Shown here piece by piece: positions 9,318-18,602 of a DNA stretch of 64,000 bases. Origin of the DNA: Streptomyces sp. NBC_01689 (lineage in GTDB: Bacteria; Actinomycetota; Actinomycetes; Streptomycetales; Streptomycetaceae); NCBI RefSeq assembly GCF_036250675.1, contig NZ_CP109592.1:310001-374000 (forward strand), read 5' to 3'. The first letter of the stretch is position 1. Each line of letters begins with the position of its first letter. The position numbers and the translations under genes are program-made. The notes under the pieces are model-generated. The model saw only the letters and a program-made list of their open reading frames with translations. It was not told the origin of the DNA and searched no databases.

Positions 9318-10295
9318 TCATCGCAGACGGCGCACGGTGCTCTCCGCGTGCCACTTGGCCAGGCCCAGGGCCTGCCGGTCGGCCCGGGACAGCCGGCCGT
9401 GCACCTGCCGGCGGGCCTCCAGCAGGCTGGTGCCGGCGCCGAGTTCACGGGCGACGGCGTCCGGCCGGAGCATCACCCGGTGGGCGGCGACGACCGTCAC
9501 CCCCACGGCGTCCGGCAGCAGGGACCACTCGCCGCTGTGCGCGGCGAGCAGCGGGGGCAGCAGCGTCTCCTTGTAGACGATCCGCCCGGCGTGCGGGAAA
9601 CACAGCCGTACCGCCCCGGTGGTGAGGCCCGCGCCGCCCTCCGGGGCGCAGGTGTCCACCAGCACCACCTGGACACCGGGCGAGTCCTCACGCACCCGGG
9701 CCCCCTCGACGTGCGGCAGCCGTTCCTCCCAGTCCTCGACCCGGTAGAGGAAGTCGTAGACCAGCTCGGCGGGGCCCTCGACACGGATCCGGTCCTCGAA
9801 GGACAGCAGCAGTCCGTCGAGTTCCTCCCACCGCTCGGCCGCCGCACGGACCTCCCCGAGCCGGCGCCGTACGCCGCCGGTGTCCTCGTCCCGCACGCGG
9901 CTGTCACCGGCGGCCGGCAGCAGGGGCAGCACCCGTTCCTCGCACAGGCCCAGCACGCACCGGTCCTCTCCCGCCGGGCGCACCGTCCACACCCCCGAGG
10001 TGACCAGGCCAGGGCGGGCCTGGTCCTCCTCCTCGAAGACGACACTGCGCTCGTGCGGCCGCAGCACCCGCCGGGTGTGCCGGGAACGGACGTGACCGCC
10101 CGGCGCGCCAGGCTGCGCGGCCGCCTCCCACACCAGCAGCCGTTCCCGCGTCCCGTCGAAGTCCAGCCGCTCGACATGCACGAGGGACGGCAGGAACACC
10201 GGCCAGCGCACGGCATCGGCCAGCAGCCCGTAGACCACACCGGCCGGAGCGGCCACCTCCACGGCGTCCTCACCGGCGTGCACGCGCGACGACAT
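9318..10295 (-). CDS. didomain aromatase/cyclase (type II polyketide)
   Basis: Catalyses regiospecific first-ring cyclisation and aromatisation of the poly-beta-keto chain. The 325 residues form two START/SRPBCC halves: about 1-150 (opening VEVAAPAGVVYGLLADAVRW, with EEEDQARPGLVTSGVWTV) and about 165-315 (RIRVEGPAELVYDFLYRVE, then TCAPEGG, GEWSLLPDAVGVTVVAAHRV). The duplicated layout matches the ActVII / TcmN-type family. The ATG follows GGAGGAGGCG. It is the first gene of a leftward run with the acyl-CoA-dehydrogenase-like and PPTase genes. It identifies the locus as type II polyketide, although ketosynthase genes are not in view. Confidence 0.9.
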   Translation of the reverse strand: MSSRVHAGEDAVEVAAPAGVVYGLLADAVRWPVFLPSLVHVERLDFDGTRERLLVWEAAAQPGAPGGHVRSRHTRRVLRPHERSVVFEEEDQARPGLVTSGVWTVRPAGEDRCVLGLCEERVLPLLPAAGDSRVRDEDTGGVRRRLGEVRAAAERWEELDGLLLSFEDRIRVEGPAELVYDFLYRVEDWEERLPHVEGARVREDSPGVQVVLVDTCAPEGGAGLTTGAVRLCFPHAGRIVYKETLLPPLLAAHSGEWSLLPDAVGVTVVAAHRVMLRPDAVARELGAGTSLLEARRQVHGRLSRADRQALGLAKWHAESTVRRLR

Positions 10296-11120
10296 CCCTG
10301 CGCCTCCTCCCGCGGACACCCCCACCCTGCCCCGCCCCACTCGAGCCCGCCTCGCGCCCGCCCCGACTCCCCCACACCCAACTCCCCCGCCCCACCCCGC
10401 CCACCACCGGCCTGATGCCACCGCCTACCGCCCGGCTCCCGGCTCCCGGCTCCCGGCTCCCGGCTCCCGGCCGGTCCGTACGGGGGTACGCGGCCCGTCG
10501 GCCCGTACGGGGGTACGCGGGCCTGTACCGGCAACCGGTACGGCGTGCACGGCAGGTACCAGGCGCACGGCATGCACGAGGTGCGGCGGGAGCAGGGGCG
10601 GCGGGGCCAACCCGCTTGCCCGGGACTGGATTTCACCCAGCACACCCGGCACGGCCCGGTGTGACCGACCCCGGGAAGACGGCCTTCACCTCGCCCCGCG
10701 CCGCACACCCCCTCACGCCTCCCGCCTGACCCCTGACCCCTGACGCCGTGTCGGGTCCTCCGGCGTGGTGCCCCGGCCAGGTCCTGCTGGGACCGGGCCC
10801 CGCCCTCCGTACCCCCGAAGGCCGAGCCCCGGAGGGCCGGAGGCCGAAGCCCTGAGGTCGGGGCCTGAAGGTCGTGCCCGCGGAGGTCGGATCCCGGGTG
10901 CCGGACGGCCCGGACCGCCGACGCGAGGTGACGCGTGGGCGGTCCGGGCCGTCCGGGCGGTCCGGTCCGTACCCCCGAGCCCGGGGCCCGCGCGGGGAGG
11001 AAGCGGCGGGTCCGGAACGGGCGCCGGGGAACGGGCCGAAGACCGGAAGGCCGTGGGAGGCGGGGCCTGTTGAATCTGTTGGGCGCCTGCTGGGCCTCGC
11101 GGGGCGTGGGGGCGGGGTGG
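10296..11120. other. intergenic region upstream of the aromatase/cyclase operon
   Basis: About 820 bases with no supportable gene. It contains a short GGCTCCC array near 10435-10470 and a repeated CGTACGGGGGTACGCGG motif near 10475-10520. The operon promoter should lie in the right-hand part. Confidence 0.5.
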
Positions 11121-11993
11121 TCAGCCGACGGGGGCGGCGAGCCGCCCGCTGCCGGCCGCACCGGGACTTGTCCCCGGCCCCGCAGCGGGTGCGGTGGTGG
11201 CCGCTGCCGCGGCGGGTGAGCCGTCGGGCCGGGCCATCAGGATGGAACGCTGCAGCTTGCCCAGTGCCGCCGACGGCTCCAGGCCCAGACCGCGGACCAG
11301 GGTCGCGCGCAGCCGCTGGTAGGCGTCCAGGGCCTCGCCCCGGCGCCCCGAGCGGTACAGGGCCAGCATGTACTGCCCGCACAGACTCTCGTGGGTGGGA
11401 TACCGGCTGACCAGCACGGTCAGTTCGGCGAGCAGTTCACGGTGGCGGCCCAGGCGCAGATCGGCCTCGATGCGCTGGTCCAGCGCGCACAGCCGGCTCT
11501 CCTCCAGCCGTTTGACCTGGGTGGCCAGGTGCGGGCCTGCCTGCACGTCGGCCAGCGGCGGCCCGCTCCACAGTGCGAGCGCGGCCCGCAGGTGCCGGGC
11601 CGCCTCGGGGAAGTCCGCCGTGTCCATCGCCCGGTAGCCCAGCCCCGCCAGCCGTTCGAACTCCCGCACGTCGCTGCTGCCCTCACCGCTCTTGAGGAGA
11701 TACCCCCCGGGCACGGTCAGCAGCACGTCCTTGGCCGTACGGTGCCCGCCGGGATCCTTCTCCAGCGCCGCGGTGATCAGCTCACGCAGCTGCAGGATGT
11801 ACGTCTGCAGGGTGGGCCGCGCACTGCGCGGCGGCCGCGCGCCCCACAGTTCCTCGCTCAGCATCCCCACCGGCACCATCTGGTCGGCGTGCAGGACCAG
11901 CAGGGCCAGCACCTGACGCGGCTTGGGAGCGGTCGGGGTGATCGAGATGCCCTTCTCCCGCACAGCAAGTGTGCCGAGTATGTCGGTGTCCAC
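11121..11993 (-). CDS. second SARP-family transcriptional activator
   Basis: A 290-residue SARP: winged-helix domain at about 1-95 (DILGTLAVREKG, LQTYILQLRELI) and an activation domain to about 255 (PLADVQAGPHLATQ, ALDAYQRLRATLVRGLG), then an Ala/Pro/Gly tail. The GTG at 11993 has AGGGGAG five bases upstream and begins the conserved fold; a much longer upstream frame without stops is not credible. A pair of ARE-like sites about 520-560 bases upstream suggests control by the butyrolactone receptors, with a long untranslated leader. Confidence 0.9.
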   Translation of the reverse strand: MDTDILGTLAVREKGISITPTAPKPRQVLALLVLHADQMVPVGMLSEELWGARPPRSARPTLQTYILQLRELITAALEKDPGGHRTAKDVLLTVPGGYLLKSGEGSSDVREFERLAGLGYRAMDTADFPEAARHLRAALALWSGPPLADVQAGPHLATQVKRLEESRLCALDQRIEADLRLGRHRELLAELTVLVSRYPTHESLCGQYMLALYRSGRRGEALDAYQRLRATLVRGLGLEPSAALGKLQRSILMARPDGSPAAAAATTAPAAGPGTSPGAAGSGRLAAPVG

Positions 11994-12277
11994 GCCGTCT
12001 CCCCTGTCCGTCCGCTGCCATCTGCCAGACCCCGGGAACCACGCACCAGCCACCGCGTCCCCGTCGCCCTGCCGCACCACCCGGCCCGCAGGCCGGCCCA
12101 TCACACCAGCCGGCCCGCCCGAACCCGCCAGGCCCCGAACCCGCCAAGCCACCGGGCCACCGGGCCACCGGGCACGAACCCGCCGGGCCGGCGTCGCGTC
12201 TCCACACCGGCCGCCAGGCCCGCGCACCCGCCGGCTCCAGACCCCGGACCCCCGGACCCCCGGACCCCCGGGCCCTC

Positions 12278-12325
12278 GGACCCCCAGGCCCTCGGACCCC
12301 CAGGCCCTCGGACCCCCAGGCCCTC
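12278..12325. repeat. 16-bp tandem repeat, three copies
   Basis: Three exact copies of GGACCCCCAGGCCCTC start at 12278, 12294 and 12310, preceded by degenerate GGACCCCC units from about 12245. The array lies between the presumed promoter and the start of the second SARP gene, so it would be in the leader RNA. Confidence 0.85.
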
Positions 12326-12509
12326 GGGCCCCGGGATACCGCCGGCCCGCAGACCGGCCGCCGACCGGCCGCACGGCAGCCGGCCCGCCCGTCTCCAGGT
12401 GTGCCGGCCGGCCGTGCTGCCGGCCCGTCAGCCGGCCCTGTCCGGCCGGGACTTGCTGTCCGGGAGGCGGTCCGGCCGCCGTCGCACTTCCCCGGCACAC
12501 CCGAGTAAA

Positions 12510-12530
12510 AAACAGCATGGACGGTATGTC
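12510..12530 (-). promoter_or_regulatory. ARE-like site (butyrolactone-receptor operator) upstream of the second SARP gene
   Basis: On the minus strand it reads GACATACCGTCC then ATGCTGTTT, close to the site in front of the TetR gene at 14074-14095. The position lies in an AT-rich island. Assignment is by resemblance to other sites in this window and to the known palindromic ARE pattern. Confidence 0.55.
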
Positions 12531-12536
12531 AATCTC

Positions 12537-12555
12537 AAACCGGTCGTCGTGTTTT
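12537..12555. promoter_or_regulatory. second, weaker ARE-like site
   Basis: AAACCGGTCG followed by TCGTGTTTT: the outer AAAC and GTTTT bases and an inner CCGG match the pattern, but symmetry is poorer. It lies six bases from the previous site, so paired binding is possible. Confidence 0.35.
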
Positions 12556-13243
12556 CTCTCCGTCGGCACTCGAGATCCCCTCCAGGGAACCCGACTTTTG
12601 CCGCACAACGCCCCGGCCAGGCCGAACACCGGTCCTCCGGGACCATTCCCCATCCGACTTGACCTCTCCATTGCCGAACCATGCGGTCTGTTTACCCGGG
12701 TGCGGGTGCACTCCCCCGCCGGGAGCAGCACCGAGACCCCGCCCAGCAGCAGGCCCGGTCCGCTCCCGCAAGACCCGCCCCGGCCGGCGAAGGGGACTTC
12801 CCGCCCCTCCTCCGGGGAAAGGGGCGCACCCACCGAAGGACGCACCCGGTCCGCCGCCAGGGGCCCCGCCCCGCCGTCAGGACAGACACGCCGGCTCACC
12901 ACAGGGCCGGACAGGGCAGGGCGGGCGGGGCGGGTCCGCCGCCGAGAGGAAGACCCGCCAGGTGAAGGACACCCCCTCCCGGCCCCACCGCCGGAGGGGC
13001 CGGGGCCGCCACCGGGAGACCGGCCCGCCACCCGAGCGGACACGGCCCAGCCCCGGGACGCCGGGCCGGTCCCGCGGTCTCCAGGTCGGCGGGACCGGCC
13101 CGGCACCGGTGCCGGCGAAGGCGCGGCGCCGGGACCGGTCCGCCTCCGTCGGCGGCGGGACGCGGGTGCCGGGCGCGGCGCCGGCAAAGGCGGGACGCCG
13201 GGGCGGCCCTGGGGGCGGCAGCCCGGCGTCGGGGGCGGCCTGG

Positions 13244-13999
13244 TCAGCGGGGGGCGGGGCCGCTCTCGGCGGCGGATATGCCCGGCCGGGCCGGGCGCCG
13301 GGGCGGACGCGCGGCGAGGCCGGGCAGCAGCAGGGCCCAGAACTGTTCGACCAGGTGCGGGGAGAAGTGGAGACGGTGGCGGGAGGCGAGGCCGGCCAGT
13401 CCCAGGGTCGCGGCGACCACGGCCACCGCGGCCGCCTCCGGGGAGACCCCCTCGGCCAGTTCGCCCGCACCGTGGGCCTCGCGCAGCAGGGCGTGCACCC
13501 ACTCGTTCCACCACCGGCCCGGCCCCTCACCGCCCTTGCGCGAGGGATCACCGCCCAGTCCGAACCCGGCCCGCAGGACCGGATCCGCCGACAGTGCCAG
13601 CACCAGATCCCGGCTGACGTCCACCAGCAACCGCAGCGCCGCACCCCCCGACGGAGGCCCGGCGGGAGGTGCGGCCGGGCCGGGCCGGGCGGATCCGCCG
13701 GGAGCACCCGGCGCACGCGCCGCCGACACGTCCTGCCGCGCCGCCGACACGTCCTGCCGCGCCGCCGGCACGTCCTGCCGCGCGGCCAGCCTCTGCAGCG
13801 AGACCGTGGCCGCCGCCTCCACCTCACGGGCCAGCAGATCCTTGCTCGGGAAATGGAAATGCAGCGCCCCGGTACTCACCCCGGCCCGCCGGCTGATCGC
13901 CGGCAGCGAGGCGAGGGCGTACCCGTCATCGGCGAACACCTCGGCCGCCGCCCGGACCAGGGCCTGACGCGTACGTGCCGCCCGAACCTGCTTGACCAT
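13244..13999 (-). CDS. TetR-family regulator, butyrolactone (pseudo)receptor type
   Basis: A 251-residue repressor. The N-terminal helix-turn-helix (about 8-60: RTRQALVRAAAEVF, SRRAGVSTGALHFHFPSK) has the KQVRAARTR...ALHFHFPSKDLLA pattern of ArpA/ScbR-type receptors. A linker with three AARQDVS repeats and a Pro/Gly stretch interrupts the protein before the ligand-binding half. The ATG follows GGAGGCGGG. An ARE-like site 75 bases upstream suggests autoregulation or control by the other receptor. Divergence from the other TetR gene and the inserted linker make a pseudo-receptor role (no butyrolactone, perhaps sensing a product) more likely than the primary receptor. Confidence 0.82.
   Translation of the reverse strand: MVKQVRAARTRQALVRAAAEVFADDGYALASLPAISRRAGVSTGALHFHFPSKDLLAREVEAAATVSLQRLAARQDVPAARQDVSAARQDVSAARAPGAPGGSARPGPAAPPAGPPSGGAALRLLVDVSRDLVLALSADPVLRAGFGLGGDPSRKGGEGPGRWWNEWVHALLREAHGAGELAEGVSPEAAAVAVVAATLGLAGLASRHRLHFSPHLVEQFWALLLPGLAARPPRRPARPGISAAESGPAPR
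13719..13781. repeat. 21-bp tandem repeat, three copies, coding
   Basis: GCCGCCGACACGTCCTGCCG-type units start at 13719, 13740 and 13761. On the minus strand they encode repeated QDVSAAR. The period is a multiple of three, so the TetR frame is kept. Confidence 0.88.
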
Positions 14000-14705
14000 C
14001 CCGCCTCCTCCCGGGCCCGCACCGGCCGCCGCCACGACGGACACCCCCGGGCACTCCGAGGCCACACCCTATCAAACCGCATGCGCGGTATGTTTCACTG
14101 TCCGGGTGTCCCTCCAGCACCCGGCCGCACCGCACAGACCACCCGCCACCAGCACCACCACCCGAGGACCCCCGGCCACGCCCCACCCTCAGGCCACCGC
14201 CCGGCCGACCCGGAAACCGCCCGCGACCCGACGCCCCGCGACAAGCCGCCCGCACCGGCCACCAGAAAAGACCCCGAGGAGACCACCGGCACGGACAGAA
14301 CCGTCAGGCCGGCAGTCCGCTCAGGCCGCCCGAAGCCGCACCCCGCCCCGACCTGGTCCGGACCCTGCCCCTGACCTGGCCGGGGCTCCGGTCCCGGTCC
14401 GGACCACGGCCTGCCGACACACTCCACAGCGGCACCCGACACCCGCTCGCGCCCGCCCGGAGCCGCCCGCCACCGCGCGGACCCGCCGGCCTGCACACCC
14501 ACAACGCCCGCGACGCCGGCGGATCCGCACAACGCCCCGTCCACGGACGGGCGAAGCCCGCACGCCGGGCCGGCCCGGACAGCACCGCCCGGACAGATCC
14601 GCGCCCGGGTCCACGGTCCCGCCCAGGTCCAGGGGGTTCCGCCCGGGTCCGGGGGCCGCCCTGCCGGTGCGGGGCCGCCCGGGTCCAGGCGGGTGCGGGG
14701 TGGTG
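14000..14705. other. intergenic region between the two TetR genes
   Basis: About 700 bases without a supportable gene. The left end carries the ARE-like operator of the TetR gene at 13244-13999; the rest is GC-rich sequence without a clear signal. Confidence 0.5.
14074..14095 (-). promoter_or_regulatory. ARE-like operator upstream of the first TetR gene
   Basis: On the minus strand it reads AAACATACCGC then GCATGCGGTTT, a 22-bp imperfect palindrome with the layout of autoregulatory elements bound by butyrolactone receptors. It is 75 bases upstream of the TetR start, where a promoter is expected. Confidence 0.65.
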
Positions 14706-15395
14706 TCAGGCGGGAGCGGCGACCTCGTCGAGGTCGCCCAGCTCTCCCGCCTCGGCGGCCAGCCGTTCGCCCTCGGCGGCGACCTCGGCGGCCCGGGCCG
14801 GGTCGATGACCAGCTTTCCGAGCACCGCCGGCACCGCGATGCTCGGCAGCAGATGCTCGAACAGCGAGGAGACCCGCCGCTCCAGATCCTCCCGGCCCGC
14901 CAGCGTGTGGGAGTAGACCTGCACACCCGTCCACGCCGCCGAGAACAGCCACGCACTCTCCGCCGGATCCACATGCGGCAGCAGCTCACCCTGCTCCCGC
15001 GCCTCGCGCAGCACCTTCTCCGTCGCATCCAGCCAGGTCGTGATCGTCCAGGTGCCGAAGATCGCACCCATCTCCTGGCCCAGCGAAAGTCTCGCCGACG
15101 CGCTGACCACCGGGTTACGGCGCATCCGGTACGCCAGCGCCAGCCCCATGTCCACCAGCTCCTGCAGCTTGCTCGCCCGGGGCGCCAGCACGAACCCCGA
15201 GAACTGCTCGGCCAGCACCCCCTCCGCCAGCGCCTGCTTCGAGGGGAAATGGAAGTACAGGGCCCCCTTGGTCACACCCGCCCGGGTCAGCACCTCACCG
15301 ATCGTGGCGGCCTCATACCCGCGCTCGTCGAAAACCGACGCCGCCGCATTCAAAATCGCCCGCCGGGTGCGAATCGCACGCTCCTGCCGCACCAC
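14706..15395 (-). CDS. gamma-butyrolactone receptor, TetR family
   Basis: A 229-residue protein, the normal length for ArpA/ScbR-type receptors. The helix-turn-helix (about 8-55: AIRTRRAILNAAASVFDERG, TRAGVTKGALYFHFPSK) and ligand domain (WLFSAAWTGVQVYSHTLAGR, with the family's Trp in a LFSAAWTG block) fit the family well. It represses target promoters until a butyrolactone binds. With the afsA-type gene 5 kb away and ARE-like sites in the region it forms a complete synthase-receptor circuit. An ARE-like site lies about 65 bases upstream of its own start, as expected for autorepression. Confidence 0.9.
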   Translation of the reverse strand: MVRQERAIRTRRAILNAAASVFDERGYEAATIGEVLTRAGVTKGALYFHFPSKQALAEGVLAEQFSGFVLAPRASKLQELVDMGLALAYRMRRNPVVSASARLSLGQEMGAIFGTWTITTWLDATEKVLREAREQGELLPHVDPAESAWLFSAAWTGVQVYSHTLAGREDLERRVSSLFEHLLPSIAVPAVLGKLVIDPARAAEVAAEGERLAAEAGELGDLDEVAAPA

Positions 15396-15458
15396 GAACC
15401 CTCCAGTGATCGTTCCTCACTCCATCGCAAGATGTTTTCCTTGCAACCACTCCAAACC

Positions 15459-15479
15459 AAACCAGGTAGTCCGTATTTT
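15459..15479 (+). promoter_or_regulatory. ARE-like operator upstream of the receptor gene
   Basis: AAACCAGGTAG followed by TCCGTATTTT, an AT-edged element about 65 bases upstream of the receptor start. Its minus strand (AAAATACGG...CTGGTTT) lines up with the sites in front of afsA and the other TetR gene. Confidence 0.55.
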
Positions 15480-16134
15480 CACAAGGGCGGCGCCCCCGCC
15501 ACCATCCCGCCCCGGCTCAAAACCCCGCCCCCGCACACCCCCGCACCACCCCGCCCCGACCACCCCCTCACCGGGACGGACAACCCCTCCGCCCCCCGCC
15601 CACCACCCCGCACACCCACCCAACCGGAAGTCCGGATTCAACCGGTCCCCGCCCCCGGCCCCGAACCACCACACCCGCACACCCCCCAGCACACCCACCC
15701 CCTCCAGCCACCCACCACCCCACACCAGCACCCACCCCCGGACACGGCGGCACGCCACACCCCCCGGCAGCCCGGCCCGCCGCAGCACCCACACACCCGC
15801 CGCCCGCCCCGCCAACCACCCCGCCACCCTCGCCACCCCCACGACGAACCCACCCACGACCGGCCCATGCCACCCCCACCCCGGCCACCGCCTCACCGGC
15901 CGGCCTGTCCAGGGTCGTTCCGCGGGCGCACCGCGGGGCCGGGCAGAGGCCTCACGAGCACGCCGGGAAGGCGGCTCCATGCCGGATTCACGCAGGGGGC
16001 GGTGGAAGGGGGCGCCGAAGCATCCGGCCGCCCGGTACCGCCGCCGGGCCACAGCCGGCGGTACCGGGGCCGGCAGGCTTCTGCGTCCCGGCCCGCGCGG
16101 CACGCCTCCCAGTCCGGCACCCGGCCGTCCGGTG

Positions 16135-16230
16135 CACGACGGTGCAGTGCACGACGGTCCGGTACACGACGGTGCAGTGCACGACGGTCCGGTGCACGAC
16201 GGTCCGGTGCACGACGGTCCGGTGCACGGG
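16135..16230. repeat. 15-bp tandem repeat, about six to seven copies, intergenic
   Basis: CACGACGGT recurs every 15 bases at 16135, 16150, 16165, 16180, 16195 and 16210, with a final degenerate CACGGG at 16225; units are CACGACGGTCCGGTG or the variant with GCA. No gene is supported across it. Confidence 0.9.
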
Positions 16231-16567
16231 GACGGCCAGGACCACGCCCTTGCCGCGGCCAGCCCCACCCCGGCTCTCCCCAACGGCCCGCACCACAAAG
16301 CCCCGTACGACCGCCCACTCCTCCGCGACCGGCCACCACCGGCCCACCCCGGCACCCCGGCACCCCTGCCCCCGGCACTCCGCGCTGCCGGTCACCCAGC
16401 CGGAGCGGACACACCGGCCCCACCACACGCCGACAGGCCGGCGCCGCCCACCACGACACCGGCCACCGCCCCAGCCCCCGCACACCCCCCACCCGCAGGC
16501 CCCGCCTCAGCCCGCCGCGCGACCCGCCGCGCCGCCCGGACCCGACCCACCCACCCGGCGGCCCGGA

Positions 16568-16676
16568 CGGGCCGGGCCGGGACGGGACGGGGGCGGGACG
16601 GGACGGGGGCGGGCCGGGGCGGGGGCGGGCCGGGGCGGGGGCGGGCCGGGGCGGGGGCGGGGCAGGTCGGGGCGGG
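16568..16676 (+). repeat. G-run array downstream of P450 (quadruplex-prone)
   Basis: Closely spaced GGGG, GGGGG and GGG runs, with a CGGGGCGGGGGCGGGC unit repeated several times, end four bases before the P450 stop. On the plus strand this could fold as G-quadruplex; on the transcribed P450 message it would be C-rich. Confidence 0.75.
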
Positions 16677-16680
16677 CCGC

Positions 16681-18602
16681 TCACACCACCGCGGCCGCCG
16701 GCCCCGGTATCACCGGCAGCACCCGCGGCCCGTTCGAGATGAACGACTCCGTCCGCGGCAACTCCCCCGGCCCGAACGCCGCCCGCATCCGCGGGAACCG
16801 CCCGAACAACGCCCGCAACGCGATCTCCGCCTCCAGCCGCGCCAACGGCGCCCCCAGGCAGTAATGCACCCCGTACCCGAACGACAGATGCTCACGCCGC
16901 GTCCCACGCGTCACATCGAACACATCCGCATCCGCCCCGTGCACCCCCGGATCCCGCCCCGCCGCCGCGAACGACATCACCAGCGCATCCCCCGCGGGAA
17001 TCACCGTCTCCCCCACCCGCACATCCTCCACCGCATACCGCAAAATCGCATTCGCCCCCGGCGCCTCCACCCGCACCGCCTCCTCCACCACATCCCCCCA
17101 CGACACCCGGCCCGACCGCACCAGCTCCAACTGCCCCCGGTCCCCCAGCAACAACGCCACCGCATTCCCCAGCAGATTCACCGTCGGCTCACACCCCGCA
17201 CTCAACAACATGATCAAATTGTCGACAATCTCCTTCTCACTCAACCCCCCACCCCCCGAACCACCCTCAGCACCCGACACACCCGCAACACCCGCCCCGC
17301 CCACACCACTTGGGGAACCCGCAACACCCGAGGCACCCACAACCCCTGAGCCCCGGAAAAGCCCACACCACCCGCACCACCCGCAGGGCCCGCACCACCC
17401 GCCCCGCCCGTGCCGCCCGCACCACCCGCCCCGCCCGCGCCGCCCGCGCCGTCCGTACGGTCCGTACGGTCCGTGCCGCCGGCGGCGATCAGCGCACTCG
17501 TCAGATCCTCACCCGGACACCGCCGCTTGAACGCGACCAGCTCCCCCATCGTCGAGTACAACGCCCGGTAATTCGCCTGCGCCCGCTCCGACGACACCCC
17601 CGTGTCGAAGAACCCGTCGATGATCTCCCGCAACGGCCCCCGGAACTCCTCCGGAATCCCGAACAGCTCCAGCATCACCCGCCCCGGCAACGGCAACGCG
17701 AACAGCTCCCGCACATCCACCACCCCACCCCCGCCACGCCCCGCCGCCGCCTCGACCTCCTCCAGCAGACCCGCCGCGATCTCCTCCACCCGCGGCGCCA
17801 GCAACGCCACCCGCCGCGCCGTGAACGCCGACGCCATCAACCCCCGCAACCGCCGGTGCTCCGCCCCGTACGACGTCACCAGATTCTGCACCGACACCCA
17901 CACCGCCAACGGCCAGCTCCCCGACACCTCACCCCGCCGCCACGCCGGCCAATGCCGATACGCATCCTTCGACACCCGCCCATCCGCCAGCAAACCCCGC
18001 ATCACCCCCGCATCCGTCACCACCCACGCCCCCACCCCACCCGGCAACACCACCCGCGACACCGCACCCCGCCCCCGCAACAACGCCGCCTCCCCCTGCA
18101 CATCCCGCCCCAACACATCCAACACAAACGGACACCCCCCACCCCCACCCGCCGACCCGCCCGCAGACCCCCCACCACCAACCCCAGCCCGCACAACCGC
18201 AGACCCCCCACCACCACCCGGCCCAGCCAGCCCCACCACCACCGCCGCACCCTCCACCACACCCGGCACAGCCACCCCACCCCCGGCCGCTCCCCCCACA
18301 ACCGGCATCCCGCCCCCGGCCGCTCCCCCCACAACCGGCATCCCGCCCCCGGCCGCTCCCCCCACAACCGGCATCCCGCCCCCGGCCGGCCCCTCCGCAT
18401 TCCCGGCCCCCGCCACGCCCGCCACACCGGCCACACCCCCCACATCTGCCGCGCCCGCGACCACGGGCACTCCGCCCCCCGCACACGCCCGGCTCCCGGC
18501 CGGCCCCGCCACCCCGCCCACGACCGCCCCGCTCCCACCCGGCCCGGCCGCTGCGTCCAGCTCACCGCGACCCTGCTCACGCCCATCCATCCGACGCACC
18601 AT
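16681..18602 (-). CDS. cytochrome P450 with an apparent one-base frameshift
   Basis: Haem monooxygenase, probably tailoring the polyketide. The N-terminal part reads from 18602 to about 17345 (YGAEHRRLRGLMASAFTARR, the C-helix; REIIDGFFDTGVSSERA); the C-terminal part continues in another frame to 16681, with an I-helix LLSAGCEPTVNLLG, an ExxR helix (EEAVRV) and the haem loop FGYGVHYCLG. The open span is 1922 bases; one extra base would give 640 residues. The break lies in a Gly/Ala-rich insert between helices H and I. Another insert of GGMPVVGGAAG repeats extends the N-terminus, so the protein is about 230 residues longer than usual P450s. The ATG follows GGGGAGGG. It may be a sequencing error, slippage site or pseudogene. 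Confidence 0.82.
18280..18378. repeat. 33-bp tandem repeat, three copies, coding
   Basis: Three exact 33-bp units start at 18280, 18313 and 18346, followed by a partial copy. On the minus strand they encode GGMPVVGGAAG repeats in the N-terminal extension of the P450. Confidence 0.9.

Larger units (their letters stand above)
11994..13243. other. long leader / intergenic region upstream of the second SARP gene
   Basis: About 1.25 kb without a supportable gene. It has a Pro-like GGACCCCC/GGCCCTC array, a relatively AT-rich island at about 12500-12680 with two ARE-like sites, and GC-rich sequence up to the TetR stop. The AT-rich island is the best promoter candidate for the SARP gene. Confidence 0.5.
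15396..16680. other. intergenic region between receptor gene and P450
   Basis: About 1.28 kb with no supportable gene. Contents: an ARE-like site, a long C-rich stretch, a 15-bp tandem array at 16135-16230, and a G-run array at 16568-16676, the last three annotated or noted separately. The P450 stop codon is at the right edge. Confidence 0.55.

Noticed and set aside
11121..13514. 797-codon frame containing the second SARP
   Set aside because: Only the last 290 codons match the family and have a ribosome site; the rest is GC-driven extension through repeats.
16135..16230. Short regular repeats considered as a CRISPR array
   Set aside because: The units are head-to-tail with no unique spacers and no cas genes are near.
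13992..17349. Overlapping plus-strand open frames of 916 and 769 codons
   Set aside because: They run antisense to the receptor and P450 genes and through tandem repeats; translations are low-complexity Pro/Arg/His.
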